Source of the DNA: an uncultured Clostridia bacterium
Lineage (GTDB): Bacteria; Bacillota; Clostridia; Oscillospirales; CAG-272
Length of the DNA: 34,068 nucleotides
Assembly (NCBI GenBank): GCA_946407735.1
Contig: CAMJPL010000035.1
Span: 1 to 34,068 of the forward strand
Reading direction: 5' to 3'
Shown one piece after another: positions 15,295 through 23,642 of the stretch (position 1 is its first letter; every line of letters begins with the position of its first letter). Made by a program: the position numbers and the translations under genes. The notes under the pieces were generated by a model. It saw only the letters and a program-made list of their open reading frames with translations. It was not told where the DNA came from and made no database searches.

Positions 15295-16262
15295 AATACG
15301 ATGATGAATCTTGCCGCCGTACCGATGATAAGGGTCAGAAGTGAGGAAAGATACATGAGATGTCCGGCTCTCGTTATGTCCATCGGCTCGATCTCGCGCA
15401 GGGGATCTCCGATAAACTCCTTTTTCTTTACGACGCCTCCGTAGACCGCGTCTCCGGCGAGCCGCACGCCGAGCGCTCCGGCGCATACCGATTCGGTCTG
15501 AGCCGAGTTCGGGCTGGCGTGCTTATATCTGTCGCGGCAGAAGATCCTCCACGCGTTCTTCATGTCGAGGCGGCAGAGAGGCGCCGAGACGATCATGAGC
15601 AGAGCCGATATCCTCGCCGGGATGTAATTCACGAAATCGTCGGTCTTCGCCGCGGCGCGGCCGAAATAGAGGTATTTCTCGTTCTTGTAGCCGAGCATCG
15701 AGTCCATCGTGTTGATGGATTTGTAGAAGAAACCTCCGACCGCCCCGAACAGGAACATCCAGAAAAGCGGGGCTATGACGCCGTCCGACGTGTTCTCGGC
15801 GACGGTCTCGACGGCGGCGCGGGTGATGCCCTTCTCGTCGAGGACGTCTGTGTCGCGGCCGACGATCATCGAGACGGCGTATCTCGCCCCCTCGGTGTCG
15901 CCCTTTTCGAGGGCTCGCTGGACCTTTTTGCCCTCACGTATGAGCTGTCTCGCCGCCAGAAGCTGCCAGCACATTACGCTGCTGATCGCAAAATACACGG
16001 CGGGATGTATGAGCCACGCCGCAGTCAGCACGGCGGCGGGCACCGCCGTCGATATCAGGGCGACGAGTATCACGGTCAGAGCGCCGCGCGGCACGTCCTT
16101 CGGATTGCTGTTGCCGCGCCTCAGATGCCTGTCGAAGAAGGAAATCCATTTTCCTATCCCGACGACCGGGTGCGGGATGCTGTACGGATCCCCGACGAAG
16201 AAATCTATTATGAAGCCGACGATGACGGCGGCGGTTTGATACGTTATCAGCTCAGCCAGCAT
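15285..16262 (-). CDS. cbiB: Adenosylcobinamide-phosphate synthase
   Basis: Membrane enzyme that attaches aminopropanol (phosphate) to the f propionate of adenosylcobyric acid. 325 aa. The N-terminal block (GDP-x4-HPVVGIGKWI) and the central AVETVAENTSDGVIAPLFW are CbiB signatures, followed by the NTMDSMLGYKNEKYLYFG segment. Several membrane helices are evident (about 5-20, 50-75, 155-180, 205-225 and the C-terminus). GGAG lies 6 nt before the ATG. It overlaps the preceding fusion gene by 11 nt and cobD by 10 nt. Confidence 0.95.
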   Translation of the reverse strand: MLAELITYQTAAVIVGFIIDFFVGDPYSIPHPVVGIGKWISFFDRHLRRGNSNPKDVPRGALTVILVALISTAVPAAVLTAAWLIHPAVYFAISSVMCWQLLAARQLIREGKKVQRALEKGDTEGARYAVSMIVGRDTDVLDEKGITRAAVETVAENTSDGVIAPLFWMFLFGAVGGFFYKSINTMDSMLGYKNEKYLYFGRAAAKTDDFVNYIPARISALLMIVSAPLCRLDMKNAWRIFCRDRYKHASPNSAQTESVCAGALGVRLAGDAVYGGVVKKKEFIGDPLREIEPMDITRAGHLMYLSSLLTLIIGTAARFIIVLCL

Positions 16263-18213
16263 TTTCGGCTCCCTGCATCGTGATCACATAGACCGGGTTC
16301 TGCGCGTTCATCATATGGTATCTGCCCATCTTTCTGGCGCGCGAGACGTTGACGCAGACGATATCGCACTCTTTGAACCCGAACTTCGATATGCATGCCG
16401 AGGCGTCGGACAGAGTCTCCACCGTGACGGCATTCAGCACTATCCTCACGTCGGGATTCTTTTCAAGAAGCGCCGATATGATGTCCGCGAGACCTCCCGT
16501 GCTGCCGCCTATGAAGGCGTGAGTCGGCGGCTCTATACCGCATAGGCAGTCCGGCGCCCTTCCCCCGACGACCTTCACGTTGTCTGTGCGGAATCTGACC
16601 GCGTTCTCGCGGATGAGCCCGACGGCGTCGGATTCCTTCTCTATCGCGTACACCGTCCCTCGCCATGCCGAGATCGCGCACTCTATCGACACCGAGCCGG
16701 TCCCGGCCCCGACGTCATAGACGACAGAATCGGGCGAAAGCCCGAGCTTCGACACCGACACGGCGCGCACCTCGGACTTCGTCATCGGCGTGTCGCCGCG
16801 TATGAACTCGTCGTCCGGGATGCCGGTCCTTATCCGGCCGTCGGCCTCATCGTTTTCGATATACATGATCGAAAGCGGATCGAAGGAGCGGTCTTTCAGC
16901 TCTCCGGCGCTGCCGGTCGTTATCCTCTCGTCGGGATAGGACAGCTTCTCGCCGACCGACACCCTTACCCCGCTCATCCCGAACTCACACAGCCGCCTCA
17001 TCACCGAGTCGGGGGTATTGCTCCCGCCGGTAAGGATAAACAGTTTGCGGTTCATAGAAGATAAGCGGACGACGTTCCCGTCGCGGCCGTGGACGCTGAT
17101 GAAAGCCGCGTCGTCCCAGCTTACGTTCAGCCGGGCGGCGAGCAGCGCCGCAGATGAGACGCCGGGGATCATACGCACCTCATAGCCGCCGAGCGCGGCT
17201 GTGAGCTTCTTCGCGCCGCTGAAAAAGCCGATATCGCCGCGCATGACGACGGCGGCGCGGCGGATGGACGGATCATCGTCGAGGACGCGCCTGATCTTAT
17301 CCGGCATGAACTCCCTGTAAACCGGCCTGTCGAAGGGAAGACATCCGACGACCGAATCGGCGCCTATCACGGCGTCGCAGAGATTCAGCGCCTCCCTCGC
17401 CTCCGGCATGAGATACGCGTCGCCGCCCGGACCGATCCCGATAACGCTGACGGCGCGCCCGGGAAGGTCGATGATCTTCCCGATCAGACGGACGGCCTCG
17501 CTCAGCGGCACGCCCTCGACCTGAGCCGGTCTTCCGATGATTACCGGCACCGCTCCGGCCTTCTCGGCCGCCGATATCTTGTCCTCGAAGCCGCCGTTTT
17601 TGCCGGAGGCCTTCGTCACGAGGTACGAGGCGTTTATCATCCTCATCTGAGCCAGATTCAGCTCCTCGCTGAACGGCCCCTGTGCGGCTATGATATGCGC
17701 CGGCATGATCCCGGCGGAAAGGCAGGAATCGAGCGCCGCCTGAGTCGGCAGCACTCTCGCCCATACGCGCGACATATCGAGGCCGACGTAGGACATGAGC
17801 TCCTTCGAGCCGGTCGTGAGGAAGATATTGCCCTCGGTATTCATGAGGTAGTCTCTCGCCTCGGTCACGGACGAAAGATATACGGCGCTCTCCGCCGTCG
17901 CGTCGGCTTCGCGCAGCACCCTCAAAACCGGGATCCCGCGGTCGGCCGCGGCGGCCATTATATTGTCGGTCACGAGCTCGGCGTAAGGATGCGTCGCGTC
18001 GATTATCCTCGTAAAGCCGTTTTCGGCGAAGAAGGCGCGCATGTCGTCGGCGTCCATCCGCCCGGCGCGCACCGTTATGCCGGATATCCCGTCGAGCAGC
18101 ACCTCGCCGTATTCCGTCGCGACGCAGACGACGAGATCGGCGTGTCCGGCCATGATCTCGGCGAGACGCCTTCCCTCTGTGGTACCGGCGAAAAGGCAGA
18201 ACTTCTCACTCAT
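16252..18213 (-). CDS. cbiJET: CbiJ-CbiE-CbiT triple fusion: precorrin-6A reductase and C5/C15 methyltransferase
   Basis: One 653-aa chain carries three consecutive steps of corrin ring building. Residues 1-250 are CbiJ/CobK (FAGTTEGRRLAE; IDATHPYAE; FLTTGSKEL), the NADPH-dependent reduction of cobalt-precorrin-6A. Residues about 254-455 are CbiE (VIGIGPGG; MRGDIGFFSGAKKL; MIPGVSS), the SAM-dependent C5 methylation. Residues about 465-653 are CbiT (MTKSEVRA; DVGAGTGSVSIE at 500-511), the C15 methylation with decarboxylation. CbiE-CbiT fusions are common (CobL in the aerobic pathway), but the added CbiJ head is less usual. Both junctions are short (about 5-12 residues) with no stop or frameshift. 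The start overlaps the end of cbiH by 8 nt and the end overlaps cbiB by 11 nt. Confidence 0.95.
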   Translation of the reverse strand: MSEKFCLFAGTTEGRRLAEIMAGHADLVVCVATEYGEVLLDGISGITVRAGRMDADDMRAFFAENGFTRIIDATHPYAELVTDNIMAAAADRGIPVLRVLREADATAESAVYLSSVTEARDYLMNTEGNIFLTTGSKELMSYVGLDMSRVWARVLPTQAALDSCLSAGIMPAHIIAAQGPFSEELNLAQMRMINASYLVTKASGKNGGFEDKISAAEKAGAVPVIIGRPAQVEGVPLSEAVRLIGKIIDLPGRAVSVIGIGPGGDAYLMPEAREALNLCDAVIGADSVVGCLPFDRPVYREFMPDKIRRVLDDDPSIRRAAVVMRGDIGFFSGAKKLTAALGGYEVRMIPGVSSAALLAARLNVSWDDAAFISVHGRDGNVVRLSSMNRKLFILTGGSNTPDSVMRRLCEFGMSGVRVSVGEKLSYPDERITTGSAGELKDRSFDPLSIMYIENDEADGRIRTGIPDDEFIRGDTPMTKSEVRAVSVSKLGLSPDSVVYDVGAGTGSVSIECAISAWRGTVYAIEKESDAVGLIRENAVRFRTDNVKVVGGRAPDCLCGIEPPTHAFIGGSTGGLADIISALLEKNPDVRIVLNAVTVETLSDASACISKFGFKECDIVCVNVSRARKMGRYHMMNAQNPVYVITMQGAENAG

Positions 18214-18934
18214 GGCGGTACCCGCGCGGCGTTATCATCCTGCCGCCGATCACCTTCGTCGACTCGTCGCCGATAAAGACGGTCGTGAACATATCCGCCT
18301 GATACAGGGCGAGCTCGCCGAGGGTCATTATAGACGTCTCCTCGCCCTCGCGCCCGATGTTCCGGGCGATCCCGCAGACGGTCCCGGCGGCCCTGTGCCT
18401 CAGGACTATTTCGCAGCAGCGCCTGAGATAGTCTGCGCGCTTTTTGCTCGACGGATTGTATATGACGATCGGGATCCCGCTCTCGGCGGCATGATCTATC
18501 CTTTTTTCTATCGTCTCCCACGGCGTAAGCAGGTCGGAAAGGCTTATCACAGTGAAATCGCAGGTTATCGGCGAGCCGAGCAGAGCGGCTCCCGACGACG
18601 CGGCGGTGACACCGGCCACGATCTCACACTCGACGCCGTATTCGGGCGCCAGCTCGAGGATGGGCGACGACATGCCGTAGATCCCGGCGTCGCCGGAGCA
18701 GATCATCGACGTTACTTTGCCGTCGGCCGCCTGCTCTAAAGCTATCCTGCAGCGCTCTATCTCCTTCATCATCGGGGTCGAGACGAAGGTCTTTCCCGGG
18801 AAATACGGCTTGACAAGGTCGCAGTAGACCGAATAGCCGACTATCACGTCGGAGTTTTCGAGCGTCTTCGCGGCCTTTATTGTCATCCCGTCGTAATTTC
18901 CGGCTCCGATGCCGACAACGTACAGCTTTTTCAA
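18206..18934 (-). CDS. cbiH: Cobalt-precorrin-3 C17-methyltransferase
   Basis: SAM-dependent methylation at C17 with ring contraction, giving cobalt-precorrin-4. About 242 aa. Features are the N-terminal KKLYVVGIGAGNYDGMT, ICSGDAGIYGMSSP, VAGVTAASSGAALLGSP and the CbiH-specific ISLSDLLTPWE. An ATG at 18949 is in frame, but a TTG at 18934 is preceded by GGAGG at an 8-nt distance, overlaps the cbiG stop (TTGA) and begins exactly at the family start. I chose TTG. It overlaps the CbiJET gene by 8 nt. Confidence 0.94.
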   Translation of the reverse strand: MKKLYVVGIGAGNYDGMTIKAAKTLENSDVIVGYSVYCDLVKPYFPGKTFVSTPMMKEIERCRIALEQAADGKVTSMICSGDAGIYGMSSPILELAPEYGVECEIVAGVTAASSGAALLGSPITCDFTVISLSDLLTPWETIEKRIDHAAESGIPIVIYNPSSKKRADYLRRCCEIVLRHRAAGTVCGIARNIGREGEETSIMTLGELALYQADMFTTVFIGDESTKVIGGRMITPRGYRHE

Positions 18935-19947
18935 AACTCTATCCTCCACCCGGCCTCAGCCGCGGCGACTGTCACGCCGCTCACCGCTGTCTTCCTTATG
19001 ATCAGCCTGCCGCCGCCGAGCGCCGCGGCCCTCTCGCAGACGTTCCCGACGCCGACCGTCTTTCTGACGAACTCAGATTCCTTGAATTCGCCCGGCACGG
19101 CATTCAGCTCGTCCGCCGTGTAAAACACCGCCGGGACGCCTGTATCCGCTGCGAAATCGAGAAGTCCCTTCTCGTCCTTCTTTACGTCTATCGAAGCGAT
19201 ACCTGATATGCACGCGGGATCTATCCCGTTATCGGCGAATACCGACGTGACGGCCTCATTTACGGCCTCCTTCGATATCCCCCTGCGGCAGCCGATACCG
19301 AGGGTGACTGTCCTCGGCGTCAGCCTCAGCGTCTCGCCGTACGGCGAGGCGGTTTTCACGCCTATGTATATCCCGAGAGGGCCCGATCCGTCCTTCACGA
19401 GCCCCGGCGGCAGCTCATCCGGGAGCGGGAATTCCGACGTCACCGGTATATCGCCGACAAGTATCGCCGCCGATACCCTTTTCGCCGTCTCCATCGACGA
19501 TATCGCGCAGCCGCGCTGCGCCGCCCAGGCGTCGCAGGAAAAACGCCCGGCGCCGTCGGTCGCCGTCGTGACGGCGGCGGCCGCCCCGATCTCTTCGGCT
19601 ATCAGCCTCGCAAGCTCGTTCGCGCCGCCGATATGCCCCGAGAGAATCGGGATCACGAACCTGCCGCCGTCATCCGTCACGATGACGGCGGGATCCGTCT
19701 TTTTGTCCCTTATGTACGGCGCTATGCACCTGACGGCTATCCCGCAGGCGCAGACGAAGACGAGCGCCCGGCAGCTGTAAAACAGATCTCCGATATCCTC
19801 CGACACCTTATCGTGACCGGTGAATCCGTACTTTTCGGCGAATTTCTTCGTCGAATGGATATCGGACGCGCCGGCGCCGAGCATCGGGGCAATCTTAAGC
19901 GAAAGCGACGCTCCGGCGTCAGAGAAGCAGATGATGGCGGTCTTCAC
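18931..19947 (-). CDS. cbiG: Cobalt-precorrin-5A hydrolase
   Basis: Opens the delta-lactone of cobalt-precorrin-5A and releases acetaldehyde, a step unique to the anaerobic route. 338 aa. The N-terminal domain holds FVCACGIAVRCIAPYI and DDGGRFVIPILSGHIGGANELA with the usual Gly/His-rich core. The C-terminal domain begins near VTLGIGCRRGISKEAV (about residue 210), the conserved CbiG_C start. It is present as a separate gene, not fused to cbiF or cbiH. It overlaps cbiF by ATGA and the cbiH start by 4 nt. Confidence 0.95.
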   Translation of the reverse strand: MKTAIICFSDAGASLSLKIAPMLGAGASDIHSTKKFAEKYGFTGHDKVSEDIGDLFYSCRALVFVCACGIAVRCIAPYIRDKKTDPAVIVTDDGGRFVIPILSGHIGGANELARLIAEEIGAAAAVTTATDGAGRFSCDAWAAQRGCAISSMETAKRVSAAILVGDIPVTSEFPLPDELPPGLVKDGSGPLGIYIGVKTASPYGETLRLTPRTVTLGIGCRRGISKEAVNEAVTSVFADNGIDPACISGIASIDVKKDEKGLLDFAADTGVPAVFYTADELNAVPGEFKESEFVRKTVGVGNVCERAAALGGGRLIIRKTAVSGVTVAAAEAGWRIEF

Positions 19948-20699
19948 TTTGAAGCCCCGCGGAATTCGGTGGCAAAGCCGGGATCGTACAGCTTCGAGCG
20001 CTCGAATTCGCCGCCGAGGAAATCGCCGACGGTGATGAGCGCCGTCTTCGTTATGCCGCTAACCTTCGCAGTCTCCTCGAGATCGGCGAGCCTGCAGCGG
20101 CAGATCTTTTCGTCCTCCCACGACGCCTTATAGACTATCGCCGCCGGGGTGTCGGGGGAATAACCGCCGGATATAAGCTCCTCTGAGACCTTTTTCAGCA
20201 GTCCGGTGCTGAGGAACAGCACCATCGTGGCGCCGTGCGAGGCGAGCGATGTGAGGTTTTCCTTTTCCGGGACCGGCGTTTTTCCCGCCGCGCGGGTGAT
20301 TATCACCGTCTGCGAGACGTCCGGCAGGGTGTACTCGGCCTTAAGAGCCGCCGCCGCGCCGGAGAAGGCGCTGACGCCGGGGGTGACGTCATACTCTATC
20401 CCGAGCCTGTCCATCTCCCGCATCTCCTCGCCTATCGCCCCGTACAGCGACGGGTCGCCCGAATGCAGCCTTACCGTCATAAGGCCGCTTTTCTCGGCTT
20501 CGGATATCTTCTCCGTTATCTCTTCGAGCGTCATTTTCGCGCTGTCAAAAACTTCGCAGCCGTCCTTCGCTCCCGAAAGGAGCTCGGGATTCACGAGAGA
20601 ACCGGCGTATATGATCACGTCCGCCGCGGCTATGTATCTGCTGCCGCGCAGAGTGATGAGATCGGGAGCGCCGCATCCGGCGCCGACTATGTGTACCAT
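19944..20699 (-). CDS. cbiF: Cobalt-precorrin-4 C11-methyltransferase
   Basis: SAM-dependent methylation of C11 of cobalt-precorrin-4. 251 aa. The N-terminus VHIVGAGCGAPDLITLRG, AGSLV, RLHSGDPSLYGAIGEEMR and TPGVSAFSGAAAAL are the CbiF/CobM pattern. The tail KLYDPGFATEFR also fits. Its ATG shares one base with the cbiD stop (TGATG), and its end overlaps cbiG by 4 nt, so it is coupled to both. Confidence 0.95.
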   Translation of the reverse strand: MVHIVGAGCGAPDLITLRGSRYIAAADVIIYAGSLVNPELLSGAKDGCEVFDSAKMTLEEITEKISEAEKSGLMTVRLHSGDPSLYGAIGEEMREMDRLGIEYDVTPGVSAFSGAAAALKAEYTLPDVSQTVIITRAAGKTPVPEKENLTSLASHGATMVLFLSTGLLKKVSEELISGGYSPDTPAAIVYKASWEDEKICRCRLADLEETAKVSGITKTALITVGDFLGGEFERSKLYDPGFATEFRGASK

Positions 20700-21838
20700 C
20701 AGATATATTCCTTTTTGATCATTCCGAGTATTTCGGGAGCGTTCCCCGTCATGCCGAGGATCCCGTAGACGTTTGAGAATATAACGGCTCCCGCCTTCAT
20801 CGAGCCGAGATGCCGCCCCTCTATCTGCGTCCCTATCCTTTTCGTCAGGCTGTCCATGACGGCTGATCGAAGTCCTTCCTCATCGAGCACGGCGAGCATG
20901 TCGTCCGTCATCGCGCTGTCCATGATCCTTTCAGCCGCTTCCCTTGAAGCGCCGCAGACGGCGGCGTGCGATGCGAAGATCTCGGCGCGGCAGTCGCCGT
21001 ATCTCGAATGGGTGTTGAACATCCCTCCGGCTAGCTTCACGAGCTTGCCGATATGCCCGACGATGAGAGCCGCCTCAAAGCCCATCTCCGACGCCGACGC
21101 GAAGGCGTCGCCGATGAAGTTCGACGTCGTGACGGCGATCTCCGGGTCTATGCAGAGCTCCTTTTCGATGAAATCGGCCCCGTAGTTGCCGGGGACGAAG
21201 AGCACCGTCTTCCTGCCGCCGGCGGCCCTCATCGAGAGCTCGGTCTTTATCGTCTCCACCACGGCGTCGTCGCTCATCGGCTCGACGATGCCGGTCGTGC
21301 CGAGTATCGAAAGGCCTCCGACGATGCCGAGCCTCGGGTTGAAGGTCTTTTTCGCGATCTCTGCCCCGGCGGGGGCGGAGATTATCACTCTTAGCCCTCC
21401 GTCGTAGCCGAAGTCCTCACAGACCCTTAAAAGCTCCTCTTTTATCATCCTTCTCGGCGTCGAGTTAATCGCCGCCGCGCCGACCGGCTGATCGAGGCCG
21501 GGCTTCGTCACCCTGCCTATCCCCTCGCCGCCGTCTATCTCGACGGTATGGCGGGAATCGGTCTTCGACACTCGGGCGTAGACTGTCATCCCGTTCGTTA
21601 CGTCGGGATCGTCGCCGCTGTCCTTAACTATGCCGCACGATACATATCCGTCCCCTATCTCGGTATCGGCGACGGCGAGGGTAAGGCCGATGCCCTTCGG
21701 CGTCATCAGCCATACCGACTCCACCGGTCTTTTGCCTAGCAGCATCAGCGCCGCCGCCTTCGACGCGGCCGCGGCGCATGAGCCGGTGGTGTAGCCTCTG
21801 CGCAGCTTTTTGCCGTCCCTTGTGATGAAGCTTTCCAT
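20699..21838 (-). CDS. cbiD: Cobalt-precorrin-5B C1-methyltransferase
   Basis: SAM-dependent methylation at C1 in the anaerobic route. 379 aa. The N-terminal signature LRRGYTTGSCAAAASKAA is diagnostic. It is followed by GGEGIGRVTKPGLDQPVG and by VVETIKTELSMRAAGG with VLFVPGNYG. The late block LIVGHIGKLVKLAGGMFNTHSRYGD carries the conserved His. It lies 7 nt downstream of cbiC. No analogue exists in the aerobic pathway, so its presence with cbiG confirms the cobalt-early route. Confidence 0.96.
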   Translation of the reverse strand: MESFITRDGKKLRRGYTTGSCAAAASKAAALMLLGKRPVESVWLMTPKGIGLTLAVADTEIGDGYVSCGIVKDSGDDPDVTNGMTVYARVSKTDSRHTVEIDGGEGIGRVTKPGLDQPVGAAAINSTPRRMIKEELLRVCEDFGYDGGLRVIISAPAGAEIAKKTFNPRLGIVGGLSILGTTGIVEPMSDDAVVETIKTELSMRAAGGRKTVLFVPGNYGADFIEKELCIDPEIAVTTSNFIGDAFASASEMGFEAALIVGHIGKLVKLAGGMFNTHSRYGDCRAEIFASHAAVCGASREAAERIMDSAMTDDMLAVLDEEGLRSAVMDSLTKRIGTQIEGRHLGSMKAGAVIFSNVYGILGMTGNAPEILGMIKKEYI

Positions 21839-21845
21839 CGTCGGG

Positions 21846-22463
21846 TCAGCGGGTGATCTGATACATCAAAGCGTTCACTATCGCCGCGGCGACGTTCGAG
21901 CCGCCCTTGCGGCCGCGAGCCACGATATACGGCACCTTCGTCTCCATGATGGCTTCCTTTGCCTCGATGATATTTACGAAGCCGACCGGAACGCCGATCA
22001 CGAGCGCCGGGGACACCGCGCCCTCGTCTATCAGCTCGCGGAGCGTCAGAAGGGCGGTCGGCGCGTTGCCGACGGCGAAGATCAGCTCTTTTCCGAGGCG
22101 GGTGGCCTTCTCCATAGAGACTCTCGCCCTCGTGCAGCCGCGGGCCTTCGCCTCCTCGGCGACGTCTGGATCGCTCATAAAGCACTGGACGTCGCATCCG
22201 AGCTTCGAAAGCGCCGCCTTGTTTATGCCGGATCTCGCCATCTGCGTGTCGGTGACGACGGTGCAGCCGTTTTTCAGAGCCTCTATGCCCTTTCTGACGG
22301 CTCCGTCGGAGAAGGCGAGGTTCTCGGCGTAGTCGAAATCGGCTGTGCAGTGGATCACGCGCTTGACCACCGCCTTGTTTTCGGGCGGTATCTCGGTCCT
22401 AAGCTCGCTTTCGATTATTTCCATGCTTCTGGCCTCGATGGCCATCGGATCTGTAATTATCAT
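21846..22463 (-). CDS. cbiC: Cobalt-precorrin-8 methylmutase
   Basis: Moves the methyl group from C11 to C12 to form cobyrinic acid. 205 aa. The catalytic His is His38 in RVIHCTADFDYAENL. TDTQMARSGI, VGNAPTALLTLREL, PVGFVNIIEAKE and ARGRKGGSNVAAAIVNAL are family blocks. It is the first gene of the main operon. Oddly for this genome, no GGAGG-like ribosome site precedes the ATG, where the upstream bases are TTTTTGACAT. A structured leader of about 120 nt lies between promoter and start, so leader-controlled initiation is possible. Confidence 0.95.
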   Translation of the reverse strand: MIITDPMAIEARSMEIIESELRTEIPPENKAVVKRVIHCTADFDYAENLAFSDGAVRKGIEALKNGCTVVTDTQMARSGINKAALSKLGCDVQCFMSDPDVAEEAKARGCTRARVSMEKATRLGKELIFAVGNAPTALLTLRELIDEGAVSPALVIGVPVGFVNIIEAKEAIMETKVPYIVARGRKGGSNVAAAIVNALMYQITR

Positions 22464-22507
22464 ATGTCAAAAATGCAGGTCAGCGTCTTTATCTGCGCAT
22501 AAATAAT

Positions 22508-22536
22508 CCGCACATTGCCTGTATGACAGTGTGCGG
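22508..22536 (-). promoter_or_regulatory. Hairpin in the leader of the cob operon
   Basis: The arms 22508-22514 and 22530-22536 (CCGCACA / TGTGCGG) enclose a second stem, CTGT-ATG-ACAG (22519-22529), with a 4-base bulge. It lies 44 nt upstream of the cbiC ATG inside the predicted transcript. No T-run follows, so it is not a terminator. Its role is unknown. Confidence 0.55.
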
Positions 22537-22543
22537 CCGTATT

Positions 22544-22611
22544 TAACTTTGGGGCTTATGCATTAACTGTTTCAATATACAATTAAAATTATTATAGCAC
22601 TCCCCAAGTTA
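22544..22611. promoter_or_regulatory. Imperfect inverted repeat spanning the cob promoter
   Basis: TAACTTTGGGG at 22544-22554 and CCCCAAGTTA at 22602-22611 are inverted copies that differ by one extra T. The right copy lies in the spacer between the -35 and -10 boxes, and the left copy lies about 30-40 nt downstream of the predicted start. Such a layout could be a repressor operator pair. No binding protein is known. Confidence 0.4.
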
Positions 22612-22619
22612 GATGTCAA
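22591..22619 (-). promoter_or_regulatory. Consensus sigma-A promoter of the main cobalamin operon
   Basis: On the - strand, TTGACA (22614-22619) and TATAAT (22591-22596) are separated by exactly 17 bp. Transcription would start near 22584, leaving a leader of about 120 nt before cbiC. This is the only strong promoter seen ahead of the 15-kb run of overlapping genes. Confidence 0.85.
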
Positions 22620-22667
22620 TAATACGCATTTTACATTTTTCGGACTTTCTTTATCAAAAAACGGACG

Positions 22668-23234
22668 TCAGAATCTCCGATATGTCCCCGCTTCGGTGTC
22701 GATCTCGTACCCGCCGCCGGCGCCGGTCTGCCATTCGTAGCGGTTCTTCCCCTCGCCCGGGAACAGATACGCCATGATAGCCGCGATGACGCCGCCGTGC
22801 GTCACGACGAGAGCTCCGCGGCCGTCGTCCGTAAGACGCCCGAGCCCTCTTATCACCCGCGCCGTCATGATGTTCCCGCTCTCGCCTCCGGGAGCGATAT
22901 TCGCCTCGTTGTCGCCGGATATCCACTCGATGTACTGAGGATCGTCCTTCATCTCATCATACGAGCGCATCTCGAAGACGCCGAAATCCATCTCGCGGAA
23001 ATCGGTGTCGGTCTCATGCTCGATATCGCCGAAGAGCAGGGCGAGGGTCTCGCCGCACCGCTTCATGCCGCTCGTTATGACCCGGAGCCCGGTGATGTCG
23101 GGGAGAATCCCCTCGTCCCTTTTCTTTTTAAGCGCGTCGATCCCGGCGACCGAAAGGGGGATGTCAGTCGAGCCGCAGTAAAGATGCTTTTCGTTTGCCT
23201 CGGTCAAGCCGTGGCGTATAAGGATCAGTCTCAT
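22668..23234 (-). CDS. cobC: Histidine phosphatase, CobC type (alpha-ribazole phosphatase)
   Basis: Predicted to remove the phosphate from alpha-ribazole phosphate or adenosylcobalamin 5'-phosphate. 188 aa. Histidine-phosphatase marks are LILIRHGLTEAN (RHG at 7-9), FREMDFGVFEMRSYDEM with the catalytic acid region, and LVVTHGGVI. The frame extends to 23303, but the ATG at 23234 overlaps the preceding stop by ATGA and matches the family start. Phosphoglycerate mutase-like enzymes share these motifs, so the assignment leans on its place in the nucleotide-loop operon. A weak stem followed by TTTTTT on the - strand (about 22656-22680) may end this operon. Confidence 0.88.
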   Translation of the reverse strand: MRLILIRHGLTEANEKHLYCGSTDIPLSVAGIDALKKKRDEGILPDITGLRVITSGMKRCGETLALLFGDIEHETDTDFREMDFGVFEMRSYDEMKDDPQYIEWISGDNEANIAPGGESGNIMTARVIRGLGRLTDDGRGALVVTHGGVIAAIMAYLFPGEGKNRYEWQTGAGGGYEIDTEAGTYRRF

Positions 23235-23608
23235 TTCAGCCTCTCGTCTATCCCGCAGAACATCCTCGTCACCGTCTCGGCCTCTGACGCGAGGAAGGCG
23301 CACAGCCGGCCTGTCGCCTCACGCCAGGCACGCATCTCGGCTCCCATCGGCACCACCCCGCAGAATATGTCGCGGCAAATAAGGACGCTGTCTTCCCATT
23401 CCGAGCGGTGGGCTTTGAATATCTCCGCCGCGTCATCGCCGCGCCTGACGCAGCCGAGGACGAATTCCTCAACGGCGTTCACGCATCGGAAGGAGAAGTC
23501 GATCCCGCCGTCCTCGGTGCAGGAATATATCTCGTCCTCCTTTACGCCCAGCGCTTTCCTCGCGTGATCAAGCTTTCCCTGATACGCTCCTCCGATTATA
23601 AGATGCAT
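23231..23608 (-). CDS. Short CobU-like protein (second adenosylcobinamide kinase homologue)
   Basis: 125 aa, against about 180 for full CobU. The N-terminal P-loop is LIIGGAYQGK (3-12). The C-terminal half (ICRDIFCGVVPMGAEMRAWREATGRL, ending ETVTRMFCGIDERLK) matches the CobU segment that usually reads VSNEVG-x-GIVP and ends G-x-P-x-x-LK. The middle segment with the conserved guanylylation His and the LTLW block is missing. It may therefore be a kinase-only form, a regulator or a degenerate copy. A canonical CobU is encoded in the same operon at 24389-24934. It lies 34 nt after cobS and overlaps cobC by ATGA. Confidence 0.78.
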   Translation of the reverse strand: MHLIIGGAYQGKLDHARKALGVKEDEIYSCTEDGGIDFSFRCVNAVEEFVLGCVRRGDDAAEIFKAHRSEWEDSVLICRDIFCGVVPMGAEMRAWREATGRLCAFLASEAETVTRMFCGIDERLK

Positions 23609-23642
23609 AGAATTCTCCCATTATTATTCTTTCATTCCGCCG

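Noticed and set aside
14239..15486. N-terminal extension of cobD to 15486
   Set aside because: The extra 64 residues are Arg-rich and overlap cbiB. The ATG at 15294 begins at the family start.
22464..22600. Cobalamin riboswitch ahead of cbiC
   Set aside because: The bases AAGACGCTGACCTGC near the cbiC start partly resemble the B12 box, but the rest of the consensus and the core helices are missing and the leader is too short. A covariance-model search would settle it.
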